A DNA stretch of 32,387 bases from Planctomycetota bacterium (GTDB lineage: Bacteria > Planctomycetota > Phycisphaerae > Sedimentisphaerales > Anaerohalosphaeraceae): the NCBI GenBank assembly GCA_016873215.1, contig VGXU01000028.1, forward strand, positions 1 through 32,387, read 5' to 3'. Every line of letters begins with the position of its first letter. Within the stretch, counting starts at the first letter, position 1. Below are positions 14,466 through 22,891 of the stretch, piece after piece. Made by a program: the position numbers and the translations under genes. The notes beneath the pieces were generated by a model. The model worked only from the letters and a program-made list of their open reading frames with translations, had not been told where the DNA came from and made no database searches.

Positions 14466-16547
14466 TTGAAGATAGCCTTTAAGAAGATTATAGTAACATT
14501 AATTATCATGCTCGGCACTGCCCCTGTAAGCGCCGATGAGGGTATGTGGCTCTACAACGACTTGCCCCGTCAATTATTGAAAGATAAATACGCATTTGAA
14601 GTAACAGAAGCTTGGTTAGAGCATATTCAAGAATCTTCGGTGCGGTTTAACAGCGCCGGCTCCGGTTCCTTTGTATCTGAAGATGGCCTCATTATTACAA
14701 ACCATCATGTAGGCGCTGACGCTCTTCAGAAGTTCAGCAACATCGAGCATGATTATTACCGGGATGGATTCTATGCCCGCACCCGAAAAGAAGAAAAACG
14801 GTGTCTGGATCTGGAACTGAATGTACTTATCAGCATCAACGACGTGACGGACAGGGTCAACGCTGCTGTCAAAGCCAACATGTCTGCCGAGGAAGCTTTT
14901 ACGGCCCGCCGAGGGGTCATGGCCCAAATCGAAAAGGAATCCCTCCAAAAGACGGGGCTGCGCAGCGATGTAGTCATTCTGTATCAGGGTGGATTATACC
15001 ATTTATATTGCTTTAAGAAATATACGGATGTTCGCCTGGTGTTTGCTCCTGAGTATCAAATCGCTTTTTTCGGTGGTGACCCTGATAATTTTGAATATCC
15101 CCGTTTTGACCTCGATTTTTGCCTGTTCCGGGCATACGAAAACGATAAGCCAGTCAAAGTCGAGCATTACCTCAGATGGAATTCAAACAAGGTGAAGGAA
15201 GGAGACCTTGTCTTTGTTTCGGGACATCCAGGAAACACTTCTCGGCAATTAACCATGCCCGAATTAGAATACCTGCGAGATCAATCTTTTCCTTATAAGA
15301 TGCAGAGGCTGCACAGCCTGGAAGTGATGCTGTTGGCCTACAGCTCCCGAAGCGATGAAAACGCCCGTCGTGCAAAAAAAGACCTGTTTGGTGTTCAAAA
15401 CAGCCGCAAATTAATGCAGGGCAGGTTTGAGGGTTTGCTGGACTCTTCGCTTATGATGCAAAAACAGGCGGACGAACAACACCTGCGTGCGTCTGTGGCA
15501 AAAGACCCTAATGCAGAAGAAATTCTGCCCTCCCTGGATCGTATTGCTAATGCGCAACAGATCATTGCCCATAATGCACAACAATATAGTTTGCTCGAAG
15601 CAGCCGATGGCTTCAACAGTACCCTCTTTCATATTGCACGTACCATTTCTCGAGCGGTAGAGGAGAAGACGAAATCGAATGAAGAACGCCTGCGTGAATT
15701 CCGGGAATCCAACCTGGAGTCCCTTGAATTCCAACTCTTTTCGGAGAAGCCCATCTATGATGATTTTGAGCAAGTCAAACTCGCTGAATCCCTGACTTGG
15801 CTGGTTGAACAAATAGGATATTCCCACCCATTGGCCCAGAAGGTGTTGGCCGGCAAGTCGCCGGGGACACGTGCTGCCGAATTGGTTTCGGGAACTCAAT
15901 TAAAAGATGTCGCGATTCGCAAGAAACTATATTCGGGGACGGCCGTTGAGGTAGAAGCATCGCAGGATCCCATGATTAAATTGGCCAGATTGATTGACTC
16001 GGATGCCCGCGCCTTGCGGAGAATTATTGAAATCCAGGAAGAGATTAACCATCAGGCCCACGCCAAGATTTCTCAAGCCAGGTTTGCAGTGGAGAAAACC
16101 AGTTCGTACCCTGATGCAACCGGCACACTGCGTCTGGCGTTTGGTACGATAAAAGGCTATGAGGAAAACAATCAGGCGGTTCCCTTCCAAACCACTTTTT
16201 CCGGTCTCTACGATCGAGCGGCTGCACACCATTATAAGCCGCCGTATGACCTCCCTCCATGCTGGATAGCTCGGAAAGACAAACTCAACTTGAACACGCC
16301 GGTTAATTTCGTTTCCACGGTGGATATCATTGGCGGCAATTCGGGCAGTCCCGTCATCAATCGGAATGGTGAATTTGCAGGCATTATTTTTGACGGTAAC
16401 CTTCAGTCTCTGGTGCTTGATTTTGCTTACACAGATATTCAGGCTCGAGCAATCTCCGTCGATTCACAGGCCATCGTCGAAGCTTTGCAGAATGTCTATA
16501 ACGCTGGGGAACTGGCCAACGAGTTAACCGGCAAAAACAGGCGTTAG
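14466..16547 (+). CDS. S46 family dipeptidyl peptidase (DPP7-like)
   Basis: A protein of 693 aa, normal for peptidase family S46, which releases dipeptides from the N-terminus of peptides outside the cytoplasm. A signal peptide covers about residues 1-23. The chymotrypsin-like core is split: the catalytic His lies in IITNHHVG (residues 80-81) and the nucleophile Ser626 in GGNSGSPV. Eighteen residues after that Ser is Gly644 in IIFDGN. In characterised members Gly at this site (DPP7) favours hydrophobic P1 residues, whereas Arg (DPP11) favours Asp/Glu, so a DPP7-like preference is predicted. The start is TTG at 14466, supported by GGGAGGT seven bases upstream. An OPT peptide transporter gene follows 39 bases on. 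Confidence 0.92.
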   Translation: MKIAFKKIIVTLIIMLGTAPVSADEGMWLYNDLPRQLLKDKYAFEVTEAWLEHIQESSVRFNSAGSGSFVSEDGLIITNHHVGADALQKFSNIEHDYYRDGFYARTRKEEKRCLDLELNVLISINDVTDRVNAAVKANMSAEEAFTARRGVMAQIEKESLQKTGLRSDVVILYQGGLYHLYCFKKYTDVRLVFAPEYQIAFFGGDPDNFEYPRFDLDFCLFRAYENDKPVKVEHYLRWNSNKVKEGDLVFVSGHPGNTSRQLTMPELEYLRDQSFPYKMQRLHSLEVMLLAYSSRSDENARRAKKDLFGVQNSRKLMQGRFEGLLDSSLMMQKQADEQHLRASVAKDPNAEEILPSLDRIANAQQIIAHNAQQYSLLEAADGFNSTLFHIARTISRAVEEKTKSNEERLREFRESNLESLEFQLFSEKPIYDDFEQVKLAESLTWLVEQIGYSHPLAQKVLAGKSPGTRAAELVSGTQLKDVAIRKKLYSGTAVEVEASQDPMIKLARLIDSDARALRRIIEIQEEINHQAHAKISQARFAVEKTSSYPDATGTLRLAFGTIKGYEENNQAVPFQTTFSGLYDRAAAHHYKPPYDLPPCWIARKDKLNLNTPVNFVSTVDIIGGNSGSPVINRNGEFAGIIFDGNLQSLVLDFAYTDIQARAISVDSQAIVEALQNVYNAGELANELTGKNRR

Positions 16548-16586
16548 GCATTTAAAAGTGACATTTTGAGGAGACTTTATTTAAGT

Positions 16587-18521
16587 ATGAACTCAAATGA
16601 TCGTACGTTGCCGGAAATTACATTAAAAGCATTTTTATTAGGGGTTTTTCTTTCCGTCATATTGGGCGCAGCCAATGCCTACCTTGGGTTGTTTGCGGGT
16701 ATGACAATCTCGGCGTCGATACCCGCAGCGGTGGTTTCGATGGGCGTCCTGCGGCTGTTTCGACGCAGCAACATCCTGGAGAACAATATTGTCCAGACAG
16801 CCGCATCCGCCGGCGAATCGCTGGCCGCAGGAGTCATATTTACGTTTCCGGCTCTGGTCATCATGAATTACTGGGAAAAATTCGATTATATATGGGTAAC
16901 TGTCATAGCCGGCTTTGGGGGTATATTGGGAACGTTGTTTACAATCCCTCTCAGAAGAGCCCTGATTGTCGAAGATAAGTTGACGTTCCCAGAGGGAATC
17001 GCAACGGCGGATGTTTTAAAATCAGGAGATCGAGGCAGCTCGGACATCAAGTACATCATCCGGGCGTCCGCGGTCGGAGGAATTTTCAAGCTATGTGAGA
17101 GTGGATTGAGGTTATGGAACGGCACGGCCGTTATGGCGCACAGGGTCGGCTGTACAATGGCGTATTTCGGTTCCAATCTAAGCCCGGCGCTTATCTCAGT
17201 CGGATACATTGTTGGATTCAATATTGCCGTTCTTCTTTTCCTGGGCGGCGCTTTTAACTGGCTTATTGCGATACCGATTTATGCAAGTCTTAACGATTGG
17301 CCCATCATACAGGGAAAGCCGCTTTCGGCTTTGGATTGGGCAGGTACAATCTGGTCAACACAGACACGGTATATCGGTGTTGGCGCAATGCTTGTAGGCG
17401 GCCTGTGGACAATTGTTAAGATCAAAAGTTCGCTGTTCAGGGGTATAAAGAGCGGTCTTGAGGTCTATCAACATCTCGAAGGGAAGACAACCACGATAGA
17501 CAGGAAAGAAAAAGACATCCCAATGCGATGGGTGCTTATCTCAATAGCGGTTTCATTGGTCCCCTTGTTCCTCGTTTATCAGGTTTTTGTTGCAAATATA
17601 AGTATATCGGTGCCGATGGCAGTCATCATGCTGTTAGCCGGTTTTGTGTTTTCAGCAGTAGCAGCTTACATGGCCGGGGTCGTCGGATCCTCGAACAATC
17701 CGATATCCGGAGTAACAATAGCGATGGTGTTGGTTTCCGCCCTTTTGCTTTTGTTTTTGATGGGAGCCGAGGCGAAAACTGGACCTGCAGCCGCGATAAT
17801 CATGGGTAGCGTTGTTTGCTGCGCTGCGGCAATAGCTGGAGATGTTATGCAGGACCTCAAGACAGGTTACATTGTCGGAGCAACACCATGGAAACAGCAA
17901 TTGATGGAGATTGTGGGTACGGTCGCGGCGGCGCTGGTTATGGCGCCGATATTAACGTTGCTGCTGAAGGCGTATGGCTTTGCCGGTCACGAATCGGCTA
18001 AACAGTATCCGCTGATAGCAGCGCAGGCAAATCTGATTGCCTCTGTGGCAAAAGGGGTATTTGCCGGCCAACTGCCGTGGTATTTTATTTTCCTCGGCAT
18101 GGGTATGGCGGTGCTGGTCATACTTCTGGATGAATACCTTGCGCGGCGAGGAAGCTCTTTCAGGACACCGGTATTAGCCGTGGCCATAGGCGTTTATTTG
18201 CCTTTCGAACTGTCGGTACCGATTTTTGCAGGCGGAATCATCCACAGACTTGTTAAAAAATGTCACTCCGCAAACGGCATGACTGATAATGATATTGAAA
18301 CGACCAGCGGTCACGGGATGCTGATTGCTTCAGGATTAATCACAGGCGAGGCGCTACTTGGCATCCTTTTAGCGATACCCATCGTACTCAGCGGCAAACC
18401 TGACGTGCTGGCCGTGACGAATAATCCCTTAGGCGCATGGCCAGGCGTAATTTTGTTGACCGGCATTTGTTGCTGGCTGTTCCATGTGGCAAGAGGTAAA
18501 AGAAAAGATTCTATGCGATGA
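16587..18521 (+). CDS. OPT family oligopeptide transporter
   Basis: A protein of 644 aa from the ATG at 16587; an in-frame TTG at 16566 is possible but lacks a ribosome binding site. It is very hydrophobic, with roughly 14-16 membrane segments. The N-terminal GVFLSVILGAANAYLGLFAG and NNIVQTAASAGESLAAG, and DKLTFPEGIATADVLKSG, are typical of the bacterial/archaeal OPT branch; plant and fungal relatives move peptides or metal-siderophores. It lies 39 bases behind a secreted dipeptidyl peptidase gene on the same strand, so import of the released dipeptides is the most natural role. The GAGGAG in front is somewhat distant from the ATG (about 13 bases). Confidence 0.9.
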   Translation: MNSNDRTLPEITLKAFLLGVFLSVILGAANAYLGLFAGMTISASIPAAVVSMGVLRLFRRSNILENNIVQTAASAGESLAAGVIFTFPALVIMNYWEKFDYIWVTVIAGFGGILGTLFTIPLRRALIVEDKLTFPEGIATADVLKSGDRGSSDIKYIIRASAVGGIFKLCESGLRLWNGTAVMAHRVGCTMAYFGSNLSPALISVGYIVGFNIAVLLFLGGAFNWLIAIPIYASLNDWPIIQGKPLSALDWAGTIWSTQTRYIGVGAMLVGGLWTIVKIKSSLFRGIKSGLEVYQHLEGKTTTIDRKEKDIPMRWVLISIAVSLVPLFLVYQVFVANISISVPMAVIMLLAGFVFSAVAAYMAGVVGSSNNPISGVTIAMVLVSALLLLFLMGAEAKTGPAAAIIMGSVVCCAAAIAGDVMQDLKTGYIVGATPWKQQLMEIVGTVAAALVMAPILTLLLKAYGFAGHESAKQYPLIAAQANLIASVAKGVFAGQLPWYFIFLGMGMAVLVILLDEYLARRGSSFRTPVLAVAIGVYLPFELSVPIFAGGIIHRLVKKCHSANGMTDNDIETTSGHGMLIASGLITGEALLGILLAIPIVLSGKPDVLAVTNNPLGAWPGVILLTGICCWLFHVARGKRKDSMR

Positions 18522-18568
18522 TAAACAAGCCGGGATTTTATAGCATCTTTTATGAGTAAATTAAATTT

Positions 18569-19474
18569 TTATTTTCGCAATTCCGGCAAGTCCGGCTCGA
18601 TGTGCACCATCACATTGACCGGCCGGGATAATTGTTCAATCAATTCGGTTTCCAGAGACTCGGCAATTTCATGGGCTTCCGCGATATTCAGCAATGGATC
18701 GACTAAAATATGCACATCCAGAAAAACCTCGCGTCCGACGCTGCGAGTGCGCAGCTGATGCCACTGGTGAACACCCTGTTGACCATTGATAATGGTTTGT
18801 ATCTGCTCAAGCGTCTTGCTGTCCACCGCGCCTTCAGCCAGTTCGCTCAGACAATCTCCGACAATTTTCGCACCGACCATGATAATCATCAGGCCAACGG
18901 CAATCGCCCCCAACTGGTCGCCGTGCGGATAGCCGAATTTCATTGCCACCGCCCCGATCACCACTGCCACGGAACTGAACGCGTCACTGCGGTGATGCCA
19001 GGCGTTGGCATATGTTGCGGAACTATGCGTCCGCGCCGCGACAATCCGCGTAATCTGATATAGATACTCCTTGGAAACAACAGACAAAAGTGCAATCCAG
19101 ATAACCCATGTACTGATGTGAACGTTTTCAGAATGTACCTGGGCAATGCCTTTGGCGCCTTCATAAATCAGCCATGCTCCGACAAGAATCAGTGCCACAG
19201 CTACAAACGCACCGGCAAACGTCTCCAGTCGGCCGTGTCCGAAGGGATGTTTTTCATCAGGTTTTTTGGAGCCAAAATAAACCCCGACCAGAAGTGCGAT
19301 ATCCGTGGCAAAATCCGACAGTGAATGAACACCGTCGGCCACCAGAGACAGAGACCCGACCATAACACCGACAATCATTTTTAACAGGGTCAGCGTAACA
19401 TTAATCCATATCCCAAAGACTGTCACACGACGAATCTGACTATTCGCGGCTTCCACCGCAAGAGTTTTTGTCAC
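18569..19474 (-). CDS. Cation diffusion facilitator (CDF) metal transporter
   Basis: A protein of 301 aa with a GTG start that overlaps the stop of the phosphohexomutase gene (GTGA), so translation is coupled. Six membrane helices are expected. Metal-site residues are in ADGVHSLSD (helix 2, His and Asp) and WHHRSDA (helix 5, His and Asp), with the conserved loop HPFGHGR. The C-terminal cytoplasmic domain after about residue 210 has the usual regulatory fold (VGREVFLDVHILVDP). It exports divalent cations such as Zn, Fe or Mn in exchange for protons; the HD-HD site alone does not fix the metal. It converges with the OPT gene. Confidence 0.92.
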   Translation of the reverse strand: MTKTLAVEAANSQIRRVTVFGIWINVTLTLLKMIVGVMVGSLSLVADGVHSLSDFATDIALLVGVYFGSKKPDEKHPFGHGRLETFAGAFVAVALILVGAWLIYEGAKGIAQVHSENVHISTWVIWIALLSVVSKEYLYQITRIVAARTHSSATYANAWHHRSDAFSSVAVVIGAVAMKFGYPHGDQLGAIAVGLMIIMVGAKIVGDCLSELAEGAVDSKTLEQIQTIINGQQGVHQWHQLRTRSVGREVFLDVHILVDPLLNIAEAHEIAESLETELIEQLSRPVNVMVHIEPDLPELRK

Positions 19475-20847
19475 CCCAGTGTCTCCTTACAAATCGATTC
19501 CATAGTTTTCAGATATTTCTGTGCAATGGCGGCGTCTTTGGTTTCCAGGATGACCCGCATAATCGGCTCCGTATTGCTGGTGCGGATATGCAGCCATCCA
19601 TCGGCAAAATCAAACCGGCATCCGTCGCTGGTATTCAATTTTGCATCGGGAAAAATCTGTTTTGCTTTTTCAATAATAGCCTTAGCCCGCTGAGCGTCGG
19701 CTTTATATTTAGTCTTATGCATCGTATAGCCGCCCAGCGAATCAGCGAGCTGGGTGACGGTCTTTCCGGTTTCAGCCATTAACTGCAAAACCATCGCCAT
19801 GGCCACGAGACTATCGCGAATCGGGCCTACGCGCAGGTCGATGACGCCGCCGTTGCCTTCGCCGCCGATAACACATTGATGCTGAATCATGGCTTGGGCC
19901 ACATGGGCTTCTCCGACCGGCGTGCGAATGACTTTTCCTCCGGCCGCGGCGGCAATATCGTCAATCATCCGCGACGTGGATAAATTGGCCGCCGCCGAAG
20001 CGCCGGGGTTTTTAGCGAACATATATTGTGCGGCCAGGGCCAGTGTAAATTCCTCGCCGATATATCGGCCGGTGTTGTCAACGATCGCCAGCCGGTCCGC
20101 GTCCGGGTCCTGCGCAAAACCGATATCCGCGACGGCCTTGCGAACATTTTCACAAAGACTCTTGAGATTTTCTTCTGTCGGCTCAGCCCCGTGGGCGAAA
20201 ATCCCTGTCGGCTCGATATTGACCGCCGTTACGTTACAGCCCAGTTTTTTCAGCAAAAGCAGCCCGACCGGCCCGCCGGCGCCGTTGATGCTGTCCAGAA
20301 CAACCTTGAATTTTTTGGCGGCAATCTGCGCCGGATTGACAAGGGGCAAAACTTTATCAATATGAATTTCGCAGGATTTGTCGTTGGCCCAGACTTGGCC
20401 GCAGTCCGCTGAATTTACTCTTTTTAACTGCTTTTCAAAATAAATCTTGCGGATTTTTTCAGCCAGCGCCTTTGGCGGCGCAATGCCGTTGTCCAGCAGC
20501 AATTTAATGCCGTTATATTCGATGGGATTATGGCTGGCGGTAATAACCACACCGCCGGCACAATGCAGATGGCGAAGCATAATGCCGACGCCGGGCGTCG
20601 TACAGATTCCCAGGTCAATCGCATCCACTCCTACCGAAGCCAGACCGGAAACCACGGCGCCCAGCAGCATGGAGCCAGAAGGCCGGGAATCCCGCCCAAT
20701 GGCGACAACGCGGCGTTTTTTGTCCGCTGTCTGTTCCTTGAGAAATGTTCCAAACGCGGCGCCGTATGTCGCAGCGGTCTCCGGAAAAAGATTGGCCCCG
20801 ATAATCCCCCGCATGCCGCTGATACTGATAATCAATTCCTGTGCCAT
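19471..20847 (-). CDS. glmM: Phosphohexomutase, probably phosphoglucosamine mutase
   Basis: A protein of 458 aa of the alpha-D-phosphohexomutase superfamily. The four domain landmarks are present in order: ISGMRGIIG at the N-terminus, VITASHNPIEYNG with the phosphorylated Ser, the metal loop DPDADRLAI, the sugar loop GGEGNGGVI, and the C-terminal phosphate loop RTSNTEPIMRVI. GlmM makes glucosamine-1-phosphate for peptidoglycan and lipopolysaccharide precursors; a phosphomannomutase or phosphoglucomutase role cannot be excluded. It starts four bases after the topoisomerase VI B stop and overlaps the CDF gene by four bases, forming a three-gene operon. A 6-bp hairpin lies at forward 20860-20877, just before its start. 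Confidence 0.88.
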   Translation of the reverse strand: MAQELIISISGMRGIIGANLFPETAATYGAAFGTFLKEQTADKKRRVVAIGRDSRPSGSMLLGAVVSGLASVGVDAIDLGICTTPGVGIMLRHLHCAGGVVITASHNPIEYNGIKLLLDNGIAPPKALAEKIRKIYFEKQLKRVNSADCGQVWANDKSCEIHIDKVLPLVNPAQIAAKKFKVVLDSINGAGGPVGLLLLKKLGCNVTAVNIEPTGIFAHGAEPTEENLKSLCENVRKAVADIGFAQDPDADRLAIVDNTGRYIGEEFTLALAAQYMFAKNPGASAAANLSTSRMIDDIAAAAGGKVIRTPVGEAHVAQAMIQHQCVIGGEGNGGVIDLRVGPIRDSLVAMAMVLQLMAETGKTVTQLADSLGGYTMHKTKYKADAQRAKAIIEKAKQIFPDAKLNTSDGCRFDFADGWLHIRTSNTEPIMRVILETKDAAIAQKYLKTMESICKETLG

Positions 20848-20851
20848 AGTA

Positions 20852-22690
20852 TTATATAGCTCTCGTCTTTTCGAGAGTCACCTTGAGTTTGTTCACTAAT
20901 TTTTCAACCTGTGTGTCTTTGAGCGTTAAAATATCTTTCAGCGCCTGGCCGATATGCGGCAGATAGATTTCAATATAGCCCCGCTTGACCATTTCATCTT
21001 TGATGCGCCGCTGTTTGCGGACGTGCAGTCCCAGCTTGCGTCCGCATTCCTGGACAGCCAGTTTGATTTCCTTAATAATTTCCGGGTAATGAGCGACAGC
21101 CTCTTTGCTTTCTGAGGTAAAGGGCACCCAGACCGAGGCGATATGAATCATCAGCAGCACCGGCCCCGACGGCAGCGCTCCCCGGCTTTGACTCAGGCCG
21201 TAGCTGCGCCAGTTGACTTCCAGCACCGCCTTGTATGTCGCGCAGGCCGACTGCTGATACAGCAGCGGCACACGGTTGGCAAACCGCACCAGCCGCATCA
21301 TTTGTTCTTTCTCGTCCTTATTGGCGGATGTATCGCTTTCCTGTTCATCGCTGTTTTCGCCTGCGGAAGACTCTTTACACCCATACGCCAATGCCGCTTC
21401 CACAAGGAATGGATTCCCGCGATAAACGGCGGGCTTGCGCGTACAGCTCGTATAGAATTCCGCATCGACCACCCGTTTGAGACCGTCAACAAGTTTTTCT
21501 TCGCCGATGGGGCCGATACAATCCGTCGGCGGCGACATCAGTTTTGTTGAATTGATAATCTCGTGCAGTTTTTCCGCGTCCTTGATAGATAAATCCCGGG
21601 GCTTCATCCGTACGGACAGTTTCGCCTTTTTCAGAATCTCCGAAGCGACATGCGGGCTGACACGCGAAAACTCATTTCGCAAAAAATCACACATCGTCCG
21701 TGATTCGGTTTGCCGGGCCATTTTGAACAGGACACCAATTTCGACACCGTAAGGATGCGGCTTGATTTCCACCGGAATAAACGGCATCTGTTTACTCTGC
21801 CGGGGATACTCGTAGGTATTGCCGTCCGGGGCAATATAGGAAAACGCCGCATGCGGATTGGCAATTGCTGTCTGGGCCAGATATTCATCGACGCTCTGCC
21901 GGCCCTTTTGATAACGCCCCTCCAGAACAATGGAAACGCTCGTACCCACCGGCAGGTCAAATTCGCATTCTTCGTCCAGATTCACTTCCGGGCGGTTTTT
22001 AGTCGTATCAATCTGGACATGATAATGATTGGCCGGTTTCTTCGGATTGGTACGGGTGATAATCTGTACCGGCTCGCCGGTGGTCAAAAGGCCGTACATT
22101 CCCGCGGCGCTGATGCCGATGCCCTGCTGACCGCGGCTCATCTTGAGTGTATGAAACTTGCTGCCGTACAAGAGCCGGGCGAAGATATTCGGCACTTGTT
22201 TTGGCATAATGCCCGGCCCGTTGTCTTTGACGGTCATCCGAAATTTGTTTTCGCTGCTGTCCACCGGAACGATGGAAACGGTAATCGCCGGCAGGATATA
22301 CGCCTCCTCGCAGGCGTCCAGCGAATTGTCCACCGCCTCTTTGACCGCGGTCAATAGCGCCTTGCGCGGATTATCGAATCCGAGCAGATGCCGGTTCTTG
22401 GCGAAGAATTCGCTGACGCTGATATCTCGCTGCTTGGCAGCCATTGACTCGGCGGTCGCCGCTTCGCTTTTCCGCCGTCGCGAAGATGATTTTCCTGAAG
22501 GATTTTCTTTTTCCGATACCATTTCCGATTCAGACCCCGTATCCGAAACCGCCGCTTCCGGTTGTCCGGATGGTGACGTCAACAGTTTTATTTGTTCCGA
22601 AGACGTCGGCTCAAAATCAAAAAGAGGCTGATTCGCCTGTTTTTTCTTTTTGGCCTTTCTGGTCACATCTAATGTTGTCGTCGCAGCCAT
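20852..22690 (-). CDS. top6B: DNA topoisomerase VI subunit B
   Basis: A protein of 612 aa from the ATG at 22690. The GHKL ATPase domain shows LLTAVKEAVDNSLDACEEA (Glu118, Asn122), VKDNGPGIMP and SRGQQGIGISAAG. The H2TH region and the transducer domain follow, with SQSRGALPSG and PFTSESKEAVA, where the ATP-contacting switch lysine is expected. With subunit A it forms a type IIB topoisomerase that relaxes and decatenates DNA; it is typical of archaea and scattered in bacteria. The first 88 residues are an added basic and Ser-rich extension before the normal start (DISVSEFF). An acidic insert lies before LVRFANRVPLLYQ. No Top6A gene is in the window. The operon continues with glmM and the CDF gene. 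Confidence 0.92.
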   Translation of the reverse strand: MAATTTLDVTRKAKKKKQANQPLFDFEPTSSEQIKLLTSPSGQPEAAVSDTGSESEMVSEKENPSGKSSSRRRKSEAATAESMAAKQRDISVSEFFAKNRHLLGFDNPRKALLTAVKEAVDNSLDACEEAYILPAITVSIVPVDSSENKFRMTVKDNGPGIMPKQVPNIFARLLYGSKFHTLKMSRGQQGIGISAAGMYGLLTTGEPVQIITRTNPKKPANHYHVQIDTTKNRPEVNLDEECEFDLPVGTSVSIVLEGRYQKGRQSVDEYLAQTAIANPHAAFSYIAPDGNTYEYPRQSKQMPFIPVEIKPHPYGVEIGVLFKMARQTESRTMCDFLRNEFSRVSPHVASEILKKAKLSVRMKPRDLSIKDAEKLHEIINSTKLMSPPTDCIGPIGEEKLVDGLKRVVDAEFYTSCTRKPAVYRGNPFLVEAALAYGCKESSAGENSDEQESDTSANKDEKEQMMRLVRFANRVPLLYQQSACATYKAVLEVNWRSYGLSQSRGALPSGPVLLMIHIASVWVPFTSESKEAVAHYPEIIKEIKLAVQECGRKLGLHVRKQRRIKDEMVKRGYIEIYLPHIGQALKDILTLKDTQVEKLVNKLKVTLEKTRAI

Positions 22691-22795
22691 AACTATTCTA
22701 AGTTCCGACTTTCCTGTCCGCCATTCAGCCTGTTGGCATCCGGGCAATGACAATCCATTTTTATAGTTTAATTGAAGTATTCCTATAAATCCAGA

Positions 22796-22887
22796 CCGGA
22801 CCGGCAGGTGATGGATAGGTCAACCCGGCCGGTCCGGCCTGTCAAAAAAAATCCGTTTTCACCCTGCCGACGTAAATCGGCAGTTTT
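22796..22887. terminator. Hairpin cluster between serA and top6B
   Basis: A perfect 10-bp pair ccggaccggc (22796-22805) and gccggtccgg (22828-22837), then eight A (eight T on the minus strand), then ctgccga/tcggcag (22864-22883) followed by five T on the plus strand. On the minus strand the second hairpin is followed, ten or so bases later, by the eight T, a plausible but imperfect end for the serA transcript. Confidence 0.5.
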
Positions 22888-22891
22888 TCAC

